Origin: JBFMFB01 sp040752115
GTDB lineage: Bacteria; Pseudomonadota; Gammaproteobacteria; Burkholderiales; Sulfuricellaceae
Direction: 5' to 3'
DNA length: 43,854 bases
Assembly: GCA_040752115.1 (NCBI GenBank)
Contig: JBFMFB010000021.1
Location: forward strand, 1-43,854
The notes under the pieces are model-generated. The model was not told the DNA's origin, made no database searches, and was given only the letters and a program-made list of their open reading frames with translations. Position 1 is the stretch's first letter, and each line of letters begins with the position of its first letter. Shown in pieces: positions 26,120 through 33,107 of this stretch. Position numbers and translations under genes: made by a program.

Positions 26120-27406
26120 ATGAGTGCAATCGTAGATGTCATCGCTCGCGAAGTTCTGGATTCCCGCGGCAACCCGACCGTTGAAGTGGATGTGCTGCTG
26201 GAGTCCGGCGTGATCGGCCGCGCGGCGGTGCCTTCCGGCGCCTCGACCGGCAGCAAAGAGGCGGTCGAGCTGCGCGACGGCGACAAGGGGCGCTATCTGG
26301 GCAAGGGCGTGCTGCAGGCGGTGGAGAACGTCAATACCGAAATCTGCGAGGCCATCATCGGCCTGGATGCCGAGGAACAGAGCTTTATCGACCGCACCCT
26401 GATTGACCTCGACGGCACCGAGAACAAGTCGCGGCTCGGCGCCAACGCCATTCTGGCAGTGTCGCTGGCGGTGGCCAAGGCCGCCGCGGACCAGTCCGGG
26501 CTGCCGCTGTACCGCTACCTCGGCGGCGCGGGGCCGCTGCAGCTGCCGGTACCGATGATGAACATCATCAACGGCGGGGCGCACGCCAACAACAGCGTGG
26601 ACATGCAGGAATTCATGATCATTCCGGTCGGCCGAGACAGCTTCCGCGAGGCGCTGCGCTGCGGCGCGGAGGTGTTCCATGCGCTGAAGAAAATCCTCGA
26701 CAAGAAGGGAATGACCACCACCGTCGGCGACGAGGGCGGCTTCGCTCCCAACCTGGAGTCGAACGAGGCGGCGCTCACGCTCATCATGGAGGCGATCGAA
26801 TCGGCCGGCTACCTGCCGGGCTCCGACGTCGCGATCGGCATCGACTGCGCCAGCTCGGAATTCTACAAGGACGGCAAATATCTGCTGGAATCGGAAGGTC
26901 TGGTGCTGTCTTCGGCGCAGTTCGCCGATTACCTCGCCACCTGGGCCGACAAATATCCGATCATCAGCATCGAGGACGGCATGAGCGAGTTCGACTGGGA
27001 GGGATGGGAACTGCTCACCCGGAAACTGGGCAAGTCGGTGCAGCTGGTAGGCGACGACCTGTTCGTCACCAACACCAGAATCCTGCGCGAAGGCATCAAG
27101 AAAGGCGTTGCCAACTCGATCCTGATCAAGGTGAACCAGATCGGCACTCTGACCGAATCGCTCGCCGCCATCGAGATGGCCAAGCGCGCCGGCTACACCT
27201 CGGTGATTTCGCACCGCTCGGGTGAAACCGAGGATACCACCATCGCCGACATCGCGGTCGGCTCCAACGCCCTGCAGATCAAGACCGGCTCGCTGTCACG
27301 CTCCGAGCGCATCGCGAAGTACAACCAGCTGCTGCGCATCGAAGAGGAGCTCGGCGACGGCGCGAGCTACGCCGGGCGCGAAGCGTTCTACCAGCTTGAT
27401 AAGTGA
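26120..27406 (+). CDS. eno: Enolase
   Basis: Interconverts 2-phosphoglycerate and PEP in glycolysis and gluconeogenesis. The 428-residue product has all family marks: AREVLDSRGNPTVEVDVLL at the N terminus, the SGASTGSKEAVELRD loop, magnesium-binding Asp and Glu residues in SIEDGMSEFD and GDDLFVTN, the catalytic Lys in LIKVNQIGTLTE, and SHRSGETEDTTIADIAVG. A TAAGGA ribosome site precedes the ATG. Together with ppsA it supports carbon flow around PEP, also the substrate of KdsA. Confidence 0.98.
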   Translation: MSAIVDVIAREVLDSRGNPTVEVDVLLESGVIGRAAVPSGASTGSKEAVELRDGDKGRYLGKGVLQAVENVNTEICEAIIGLDAEEQSFIDRTLIDLDGTENKSRLGANAILAVSLAVAKAAADQSGLPLYRYLGGAGPLQLPVPMMNIINGGAHANNSVDMQEFMIIPVGRDSFREALRCGAEVFHALKKILDKKGMTTTVGDEGGFAPNLESNEAALTLIMEAIESAGYLPGSDVAIGIDCASSEFYKDGKYLLESEGLVLSSAQFADYLATWADKYPIISIEDGMSEFDWEGWELLTRKLGKSVQLVGDDLFVTNTRILREGIKKGVANSILIKVNQIGTLTESLAAIEMAKRAGYTSVISHRSGETEDTTIADIAVGSNALQIKTGSLSRSERIAKYNQLLRIEEELGDGASYAGREAFYQLDK

Positions 27407-27505
27407 GGAGTAAGGAGTTAGGTGTGAGGAGGGGGAGCGTGGCCGCCGAATATTTTGCCCGGCCTACCTTTTTACGCCTCAGGCCTCACGCCTCACCCCT
27501 CACGC
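27403..27505. repeat. GTGAGG-unit imperfect inverted repeat between eno and ftsB
   Basis: After the eno stop come GAGGAGTAAGGAGTTAGG and GTGTGAGGAGG units (27403-27435). Before ftsB come CCTCAGGCCTCACGCCTCAC-type units (27474-27505). The right block is roughly the reverse complement of the left, around a spacer containing GGCCG/CGGCC. It probably forms a stem-loop, but pairing is imperfect. Confidence 0.6.
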
Positions 27506-27518
27506 TCTGGCAAAACCC

Positions 27519-27857
27519 ATGCGCTGGCTGACCCTGATTCTGGTGGCGCTGATCGTTGCGCTGCAATATCCGTTGTGGCTGGGCAAGGGAAGCTGGCTGC
27601 GGGTATGGGAAGTTGACCAGCAAATCGCCGCCCAGAGGCAATCCAATCTCAAGCTGAAAACCCGCAACGCATCGCTCGATGCCGAAGTGCGTGATCTCAA
27701 GCAGGGCTATGACGCCATCGAAGAGCGCGCGCGCAGCGAGCTCGGCATGATCAAGCAAGACGAGATCTTTTTCCAGGTGCTGGAAAGCAGCCGGCCATCC
27801 CAGCAGGGGGGCGGGCAGACGTCTTCCGTTCCCGCGTCCGCGGCCAAAGCACCCTAA
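27519..27857 (+). CDS. ftsB: Cell division protein FtsB
   Basis: A small bitopic divisome protein that binds FtsL and FtsQ at the septum. The 112-residue product has an N-terminal membrane helix (MRWLTLILVALIVALQYPLW). Then comes a leucine-zipper-like coiled coil (about residues 30-75), with SNLKLKTRNASLDAEVRDLK and the conserved ERARSELGMIKQDE segment. The low-complexity Ser/Gly/Pro tail (about 90-112) is not conserved. Position after eno is typical. Confidence 0.94.
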   Translation: MRWLTLILVALIVALQYPLWLGKGSWLRVWEVDQQIAAQRQSNLKLKTRNASLDAEVRDLKQGYDAIEERARSELGMIKQDEIFFQVLESSRPSQQGGGQTSSVPASAAKAP

Positions 27858-27860
27858 CTC

Positions 27861-27888
27861 GGCGTCACTTTCGTTCGTTCCTGACGCC
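27861..27888 (+). terminator. Weak stem-loop after ftsB
   Basis: GGCGTCA and TGACGCC form a perfect 7-bp stem with a 14-base loop, 4 bases after the ftsB stop. It has no T-run, so intrinsic termination is doubtful. Confidence 0.35.
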
Positions 27889-27990
27889 TTATCCGCCTCT
27901 CTTATGTAAAACCCATCTCGCCGATTTCCTTGCGAGAAGGGAACACATCTTTCCCGATGCTGTCAAAAATTTAGTATGGCGCGGAAACTA

Positions 27991-28232
27991 GCCCGGATGT
28001 TTCACCGGATCGCGGGATGATGGCGAGGCGATTGGCGAGCGGGTTTGCGCATCCTGCGCCAAGCCAATAGCCATGCTATTGGTGCGAAGCAGGAGCGCAA
28101 AGACGCCGCAAATCGGCCGGCAGCGCCCGCGAAGGCTGGCGGTGCAAACTGGATCAGGGGCGAATCATCCGCATGCACCGATTAACATGACCTTTGTTTA
28201 ATTCCAGGGCTGGTCTGGTGAAATATCCGGGC
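27991..28232. mobile_element. MITE-like element, 242 bp, with TA flanks and central hairpin
   Basis: Terminal inverted repeats GCCCGGATGTTTCACC (27991-28006) and GGTGAAATATCCGGGC (28217-28232) match at 15 of 16 positions. Each is directly flanked by TA (27989-27990 and 28233-28234), as expected for target duplication by Tc1/mariner/IS630-type transposition. The middle holds a long imperfect hairpin (28044-28101) with outer arms TTTGCGC/GCGCAAA and the tip CCAATAGCCATGCTATTGG. There is no coding capacity for a transposase. It fills most of the 426-base gene-free stretch after ftsB. Confidence 0.75.
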
Positions 28233-28283
28233 TAGCAACCTATGCAGAGTTTCAGGCCATTTCATTTCTCAGAGGGCAAAGCC

Positions 28284-28478
28284 ATGAACATCAGAATGCC
28301 TGGAATTTTCGGCTGGCCCCCCCGTTCTGGCCGCCATAAAAGGCGTGCCGCGAAAAAGAGCAGTCCAGCTGGACGCGCGGCATTCAAAATTGATGTCACC
28401 CGATTCCTGACGGAAGTGTTGGTGGTGGCGGTGATATTCGTGTTGCTGGTGGCGGGGTATTTTTTTGCGATCTCGTAA
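28284..28478 (+). CDS. Small membrane protein, hypothetical
   Basis: A 64-residue predicted protein that I do not recognise. The N-terminal half is strongly basic (RSGRHKRRAAKKSS). The C-terminal end is one membrane helix (VLVVAVIFVLLVAGYFFAI). The ATG at 28284 is preceded by AGAGGG, and an alternative start at 28242 lies just outside the MITE-like element. The topology suggests a small inner-membrane peptide with a cytoplasmic basic tail. It precedes the DUF1540 gene by 60 bases on the same strand. Confidence 0.5.
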   Translation: MNIRMPGIFGWPPRSGRHKRRAAKKSSPAGRAAFKIDVTRFLTEVLVVAVIFVLLVAGYFFAIS

Positions 28479-28538
28479 TTAGATATTCCCGGCGGCAGTT
28501 GCCCGCGAATCTGCACGGCAAAAAAGGAGGATATTGCG

Positions 28539-28829
28539 ATGCTGATGCCTCAAGTTTCGAGTTGCGCTGTCGAGGAGTGCGCCTATAACACCCACAGTAT
28601 CTGTCACGCGATGGCCATTACCATAGGCGATGGGGTGGGTGTCCATGCCATGTGCGACACTTTTTTCCGAACCTCTCTTTTCGGCGGCGCGAAAGACCAG
28701 GTCGGTGGCGTCGGGGCGTGCAAGGTCTCAGCCTGCCGCTTCAATGAGGATCTCGAGTGTATGGCGGAAAGCGTCCAGGTCGGCTACGACCGGGATCATG
28801 CCGACTGCCTGACGTTCGCCAAGCGTTGA
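28539..28829 (+). CDS. DUF1540 domain protein, cysteine-rich
   Basis: A 96-residue protein with seven or more Cys in two DUF1540-like units. The first is VSSCAVEECAYNTHSICHA and the second is KVSACRFNEDLECMAESVQV with a later DCLTF. The spaced Cys and His suggest metal binding, perhaps zinc or iron, but the family has no established function that I know of. It has a strong ribosome site (AAGGAGG). It is followed after 32 bases by a CBS-domain gene on the same strand, so the two may be co-expressed. Confidence 0.72.
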   Translation: MLMPQVSSCAVEECAYNTHSICHAMAITIGDGVGVHAMCDTFFRTSLFGGAKDQVGGVGACKVSACRFNEDLECMAESVQVGYDRDHADCLTFAKR

Positions 28830-28861
28830 TTTCTTTAAACTGTCAGGGAAAAGGAGTAATC

Positions 28862-29311
28862 ATGCCTATTGGAGACATTTGCAACCGCCAGGTCGTATCC
28901 GCCGCGAAGAACATGCCGGTGCTGGATGCTGCCCGGCTCATGCGCCAGCATCACATCGGCGATCTGGTGGTGGTGGAGGAAACGGACGGCAGGCGCATGC
29001 CGCTGGGCATGGTGACCGATCGCGATATCGTCATTGAGATCGTCGCCAACAAGCTGGATTGCGATGGCCTTGTCCTGGGCGATATCATGAGCCAGGAACT
29101 GGTCACTGCGCGCGAAAGAGACGGCATTTACGAGACGATTCAGTTGATGCGGCTCAAGGGGGTCCGCCGCATTCCGATCGTCAATGATCAGGGAGCGCTG
29201 GTCGGGATCGTGGCCATGGACGATCTGCTCGGTTTGTTGGCCGAGGAGATGAGCGAGCTGGTCAAGGTCGCGCCACGCGAGCAGGCGCGGGAAGCCAGGA
29301 CCAGGATGTAG
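28862..29311 (+). CDS. Tandem CBS-domain protein
   Basis: A 149-residue stand-alone CBS pair (Bateman module), likely binding an adenine nucleotide. The first CBS spans about residues 8-62 (AARLMRQHHIGDLVVVEE, then GMVTDRDIVIEIVA). The second spans about 72-128 (IQLMRLKGVRRIPIVNDQ, then GIVAMDDLLGLLAEEM). The ATG follows AAAGGAG. Proteins of this type sense the energy state in other bacteria, but the partner is not evident here. Neighbours are the DUF1540 gene upstream and a repeat-rich intergenic region downstream. Confidence 0.85.
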   Translation: MPIGDICNRQVVSAAKNMPVLDAARLMRQHHIGDLVVVEETDGRRMPLGMVTDRDIVIEIVANKLDCDGLVLGDIMSQELVTARERDGIYETIQLMRLKGVRRIPIVNDQGALVGIVAMDDLLGLLAEEMSELVKVAPREQAREARTRM

Positions 29312-29337
29312 CCGCCATCCAAAGCTAAACGGCATTT

Positions 29338-29470
29338 GGCCACGAATGACACGAATAAACACGAATTAAGAACAATGAAATGCGACTGATTTTCAGCACA
29401 CCACCCAGATAAACATGGTCCCATGAGTAACGTCATGATGATTCGTGAACATTCGTGTCATTCGTGGCTA
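29338..29470. repeat. TTCGTG-type inverted repeat between the CBS gene and hpf
   Basis: The left arm 29338-29367 (GCCACGAATGACACGAAT then AAACACGAAT) and the right arm 29441-29470 (ATTCGTGAACATTCGTGTCA then TTCGTGGCTA) are complementary except for a few bases. The spacer is 73 bases. It is the same family as the copies at 2803 and 25982. Confidence 0.8.
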
Positions 29471-29552
29471 AGACGCTTTTTCTAGGATGATTTGAAAATC
29501 TGCATTCATCGGTTGCCATTGACTAACGTTAGAACAAAAGCGAATGAGGAGT

Positions 29553-29679
29553 CATCGCCATGCAAGTTCCACTTCAGATCACGATTCGTGATATCCCGCC
29601 TTCCGACGCGCTTGAAGCCCATATCAGGGAAAAAGTGGGAAAGCTCGAGCAGTTCTACCCGCGCATCACCGGCTGCCGG
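29553..29679 (+). other. Duplicate of the hpf 5' end (unmerged contig end)
   Basis: These 127 bases are identical to 29780-29906 and contain the ribosome-site spacer, ATG and first 40 codons of the HPF gene. They run straight into the N block. This is not a second gene: it is the overlapping end of the left contig, and the real gene is the copy after the gap. Confidence 0.93.
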
Positions 29680-29779
29680 NNNNNNNNNNNNNNNNNNNNN
29701 NNNNNNNNNNNNNNNNNNNNNNNNNNNNNNNNNNNNNNNNNNNNNNNNNNNNNNNNNNNNNNNNNNNNNNNNNNNNNNN
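29680..29779. other. Assembly gap, 100 N, artefactual
   Basis: Exactly 100 N between two identical 127-base flanks. The two contigs overlap and should be merged, so no sequence needs to be missing. Confidence 0.93.
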
Positions 29780-29786
29780 CATCGCC

Positions 29787-30335
29787 ATGCAAGTTCCACT
29801 TCAGATCACGATTCGTGATATCCCGCCTTCCGACGCGCTTGAAGCCCATATCAGGGAAAAAGTGGGAAAGCTCGAGCAGTTCTACCCGCGCATCACCGGC
29901 TGCCGGGTAACGGTCGAAATCCCGGAAAAGCACAAGCACCAGGGACGGCGCTACAACGTGCGCATTGATGTCACGGTGCCGGGTAGCGAACTGGTGGTCA
30001 ATCGTGTCCTCAACGAGGATGTCTATGTTGCGTTGCGCAATGCGTTCGATGCGGCCAGGCGCCAGTTGGAGGATTACGGCAGACGCCAGCGGGGTGAGAT
30101 CAAAGCCCATGAGGTAGCGACCATCGGCCGCGTCGTCAGGTTGTTTCCGGAGGAGGGTTACGGCTTTATCGAAGCAACCGATGGGCAGGAACTTTATTTC
30201 AGCCGCGAAAATGTGGTCAGCCCGAACTTCGATCGCCTGGAGGTCGGAGCCGAGGTGCAGTTTTTGGAAGAAATGGCCAACGAAGGCCCGCAGGCGAAAA
30301 GGGTGAGCGCAGGCAAGCACCATATCGCAGAATAG
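29787..30335 (+). CDS. HPF/RaiA ribosome hibernation factor with C-terminal cold-shock domain
   Basis: A 182-residue fusion. Residues 1-100 are an S30AE domain, as in HPF and RaiA, which bind the 30S decoding site and silence ribosomes in stationary phase (MQVPLQITIRDIPPSDALEA and a VYVALRNAFDAARRQLEDY helix). Residues about 110-180 are a cold-shock, nucleic-acid-binding domain (TIGRVVRLFPEEGYGFIEAT, and later LYFSRENVV). Long HPF proteins normally carry a different C-terminal dimerisation domain. The start of the same gene is repeated before the assembly gap. The M28 peptidase gene follows after 10 bases. Confidence 0.88.
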   Translation: MQVPLQITIRDIPPSDALEAHIREKVGKLEQFYPRITGCRVTVEIPEKHKHQGRRYNVRIDVTVPGSELVVNRVLNEDVYVALRNAFDAARRQLEDYGRRQRGEIKAHEVATIGRVVRLFPEEGYGFIEATDGQELYFSRENVVSPNFDRLEVGAEVQFLEEMANEGPQAKRVSAGKHHIAE

Positions 30336-30345
30336 GCGGGCCGCG

Positions 30346-31218
30346 ATGGCGGTCGCGCCGGAGGAGTTGGAAGCGCACGTAAAAGCCTTGGCGGGAGAGA
30401 TCGGCGAGCGAAACGTGTTTCGCCCCCAGGCGCTGCAAGCCGCAGCCGATTACATCGAGGGCCAGTGGCGCAGTCAAGGCTACCGGGTCGTCGCCCAGAA
30501 TTACCAAGCGCGCGGTAGGCGCTGCGCCAATCTGGAGATCGAGCGCAAGGGAAAAGTCTGGCCCAGTGCGATCCTGTTGATCGGCGCTCATTACGATTCC
30601 GTCGTCGGCAGCCCCGGTGCCAACGACAATGGCAGCGGTGTCGCGGCCATGCTGGAAATCTCGAGGCTGTTTGCGGCAGCCGAGCCCGCGATGACGGTGC
30701 GTTTCGTGGCGTTCGTCAACGAAGAGCCGCCATTTTTTTTCTGGAAGGACATGGGCAGCCTGGTGTATGCGCAGCAGGCCAAAGCGCGCGGTGACGACAT
30801 CCGGTTGATGATCTCCCTGGAAACCATCGGCTGCTACAGCGATGTGCCTGGGAGCCAGCGCTATCCCGCACTGCTCCGGTTCTTTTATCCGGACCGGGGC
30901 AATTTTATCGCCTTCGTTTCCAATTTCCACTCGCGCCGGGTCATGCATCGCGTGGCGGCCGCCTTCCGCGCCCATTCCGATTTTCCCGCCGAGCACGCTG
31001 CGGCGTTTTCCTGGCTGCCCGGCATTGCCTGGAGCGACCACTACTCCTTCTGGCGCCAGGGGTATCGCGCGCTGATGGTCACGGACACTGCCTTTTACCG
31101 CTACCCTTATTACCACACCGCAGAAGACACTCCGGACAAGCTCGATTATCCAAGACTGGGTGAAGTTACGGAGGGGCTATGGAGCGCGTTTGCGTCGCTC
31201 GCATCCGGGGAGTGGTAA
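30346..31218 (+). CDS. M28-family zinc aminopeptidase-like protein
   Basis: A 290-residue co-catalytic dizinc peptidase. The family ligands are visible in order: LIGAHYDSVVGS (His and catalytic Asp), GANDNGSGVAA (bridging Asp), FVNEEPP (catalytic Glu pair), ISLETIG (acidic ligand) and YYHTAEDT (His). No signal peptide or membrane helix is apparent at the N terminus (MAVAPEELEAHVKAL), so it is probably cytoplasmic, unlike many secreted M28 enzymes. It lies 10 bases after the HPF gene and may be co-transcribed. The substrate is unknown. Confidence 0.85.
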   Translation: MAVAPEELEAHVKALAGEIGERNVFRPQALQAAADYIEGQWRSQGYRVVAQNYQARGRRCANLEIERKGKVWPSAILLIGAHYDSVVGSPGANDNGSGVAAMLEISRLFAAAEPAMTVRFVAFVNEEPPFFFWKDMGSLVYAQQAKARGDDIRLMISLETIGCYSDVPGSQRYPALLRFFYPDRGNFIAFVSNFHSRRVMHRVAAAFRAHSDFPAEHAAAFSWLPGIAWSDHYSFWRQGYRALMVTDTAFYRYPYYHTAEDTPDKLDYPRLGEVTEGLWSAFASLASGEW

Positions 31219-31231
31219 AGGAGGGTAGAGG

Positions 31232-31681
31232 TCAGGCCTGAGCGCGGATCAGTAGCACTGGCTTGGGGGAAATGCGGGCCACTCCTTCCGCCACGCTGCC
31301 CATCAGCAGGCGGTTCAGGCCGTGCCGGCCGTGGGTGCCGATGACGATGATGTCGGCGGGCCAGAGATCCGCCTCTTCCACGATTTTGGCGGGAATCCGC
31401 TCCGGCAGCGTCTTCATCTCGACCAGCCTGGTTTCGGCCGCGATTCCGGCCTGCCGCGCCATGTCTTCGGCCCTGGCGAGGATGCTTTCAGCGGCTTTGC
31501 GCAGGGTTTCGAGAATGTCGCCGATGTTGCCGAACTCCGTGTCCCAGTTGACCGTGACGGTATCCACCACATGCAATATGCGCAGCTGGGCTTGCTGGTC
31601 CTTAGCCAGACGGATCGCCTCCTGGAGAGCCAGATCCGATGCGCCGCTGCCGTCTACCGGCGCCAGGATGCGTTGGTACAT
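31232..31681 (-). CDS. Universal stress protein, ATP-binding type
   Basis: A 149-residue UspA-fold protein. It starts MYQRILAPVDGSGASDLALQ with the conserved Asp. It carries the nucleotide-binding G-x2-G-x9-G-S motif as GTHGRHGLNRLLMGS, so it should bind ATP, unlike UspA itself. It ends VLLIRA. It is convergent with the M28 peptidase (13-base gap) and lies 97 bases downstream of the radical SAM gene on the same strand. Such proteins respond to starvation, redox or respiratory stress in other bacteria. Confidence 0.92.
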   Translation of the reverse strand: MYQRILAPVDGSGASDLALQEAIRLAKDQQAQLRILHVVDTVTVNWDTEFGNIGDILETLRKAAESILARAEDMARQAGIAAETRLVEMKTLPERIPAKIVEEADLWPADIIVIGTHGRHGLNRLLMGSVAEGVARISPKPVLLIRAQA

Positions 31682-31778
31682 TCGGTATCTCCTCCGGTTA
31701 CGCCATGATTCGGCAGCGGCGCGGGGCAAAAGTTCGGCGGGGTCTGCGCCGTGAGCGGTTCCCGCTTTCCGGGCAGCG

Positions 31779-32948
31779 TCAGGGCATGATTTCGACGTAT
31801 TCGTAAACCTCGTTGTCCGCAATGGCGTTGCGGACCGCCAGGGGCTTGCGGGCGAACCAGGCGTGGGGATCGTGCCGGTCCACTTCCTCGCCGAGAAATC
31901 GCACCAGGTCGCAGATCGGCTCGACCACGTTGCGGCGGTAGCGGTCATCGCCCTTCACGTAGGCCAGGTAGAGGTTCTTCATGCAGTTGCCGCGGCACCA
32001 CGAATAAGCCTGGCAATCTTCACACGGCATATTGGGGTGCGGCTGGAGGGGGCTTCTCTTCAGCCAGTTGGCGATGATGTCTCCCTGCAGCATTTCCGGC
32101 ATGTACATCATGTCCGGGCAGGGATAAATCTTGCCGTCGGGCATGATGTTCAGGATATGGGTGGAAACCCGGCACTGCGTCAGTCCGGCATAGAGCTCCT
32201 GGGCGCGCGACGGAAGCACCTTGTTGCGCACTGCGCCCATGATGGGGATGACCGGATAAAGCGCGTCGTCGGCAAAGAACTTGTCCACCAGCCGGGAGAT
32301 CACCTCTTTCTTTTTTTCTACCGCTGCGGGCGTATAGGAACCCTCGCCGGCGACGAACTGGAAGTACACGTAGTCGAAGGTTTCGGCCAGTTCGTCGAGT
32401 TCCTCGAAGCTGGTGTTCTCGTCGCTCCAGGTGACGCGGGCAGTGAGCGTGCCGCCGAGGCGGTCCCGCACGGCATCGGTATTCTTCACCACCTGCCGGT
32501 AAATGCCCCGCCCCCGGTAGCCGTCGGTGATTTTCTCGCCGCCGTCGATGGAGACCAGAATATTCGAAAGGTTGGCGAGAACGCGGTCCGGCAGGTTGTC
32601 CAGCAGCGTCCCGTTGGTTTGGAGCTGGAAGCGGAACGTCGGATGGCGCGCCATGACCTGGGTGATGAAATCGAGATTCAAGGTGGGCTCGCCGCCGTAG
32701 AAGGTGACGTATTTTTCGTACCCGCCCAGATGCTCGTCGATGAAAGCGTCCAGTTGATCCAGCGAATAGCTTACTTTGCCCTGCGACCCAACGACTTCGC
32801 CTACTCCGAGAGAGCAATAGGTGCATTTCAGGTTGCAGGTGAGCGTGGTCAGCAGCTGCAGCTCGACACGTTTGCCGACAATGGCCGGGGCGTTGTCGGC
32901 CGCGGCCGGAAATTCAGAAGGTCTGTGTAATACAATCGGCTGTTGCAT
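31779..32948 (-). CDS. Radical SAM protein with SPASM domain
   Basis: A 389-residue enzyme that should bind a radical SAM 4Fe-4S cluster through Cys38, Cys42 and Cys45 (TCNLKCTYCSLG). It also has GGEPTLNLDF, QLQTNGTLL and SIDGG barrel motifs. The C-terminal SPASM region (about 270-345) has Cys residues in QCRVSTHILNIMPDGKIYPC and CEDCQAYSWCRGNC and probably holds auxiliary clusters. Relatives modify peptides or mature enzymes. No precursor peptide or PqqD-like carrier gene is adjacent. It is divergent from a pyruvyl-transferase-like gene across 159 bases. The target is unknown. Confidence 0.85.
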   Translation of the reverse strand: MQQPIVLHRPSEFPAAADNAPAIVGKRVELQLLTTLTCNLKCTYCSLGVGEVVGSQGKVSYSLDQLDAFIDEHLGGYEKYVTFYGGEPTLNLDFITQVMARHPTFRFQLQTNGTLLDNLPDRVLANLSNILVSIDGGEKITDGYRGRGIYRQVVKNTDAVRDRLGGTLTARVTWSDENTSFEELDELAETFDYVYFQFVAGEGSYTPAAVEKKKEVISRLVDKFFADDALYPVIPIMGAVRNKVLPSRAQELYAGLTQCRVSTHILNIMPDGKIYPCPDMMYMPEMLQGDIIANWLKRSPLQPHPNMPCEDCQAYSWCRGNCMKNLYLAYVKGDDRYRRNVVEPICDLVRFLGEEVDRHDPHAWFARKPLAVRNAIADNEVYEYVEIMP

Positions 32949-33107
32949 TGTTTCTCCTGCCAACCAGCAAAAATTCAAGAGACGTGGACTTCGCGCAAGT
33001 GAAGGGCTGCACGAACAAAAATCGGGGGAGAAGATTACCGCAGTGCACGGCATATTGGAAGTGGTCAACGAAGCGCGGCGTTCTTGCCGTTGTAGAGTGG
33101 CGGTCCT

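Noticed and set aside
29553..29906. Biological tandem duplication of the hpf start
   Set aside because: The copies are identical, exactly 127 bases long and both abut the N block, which fits contig overlap.
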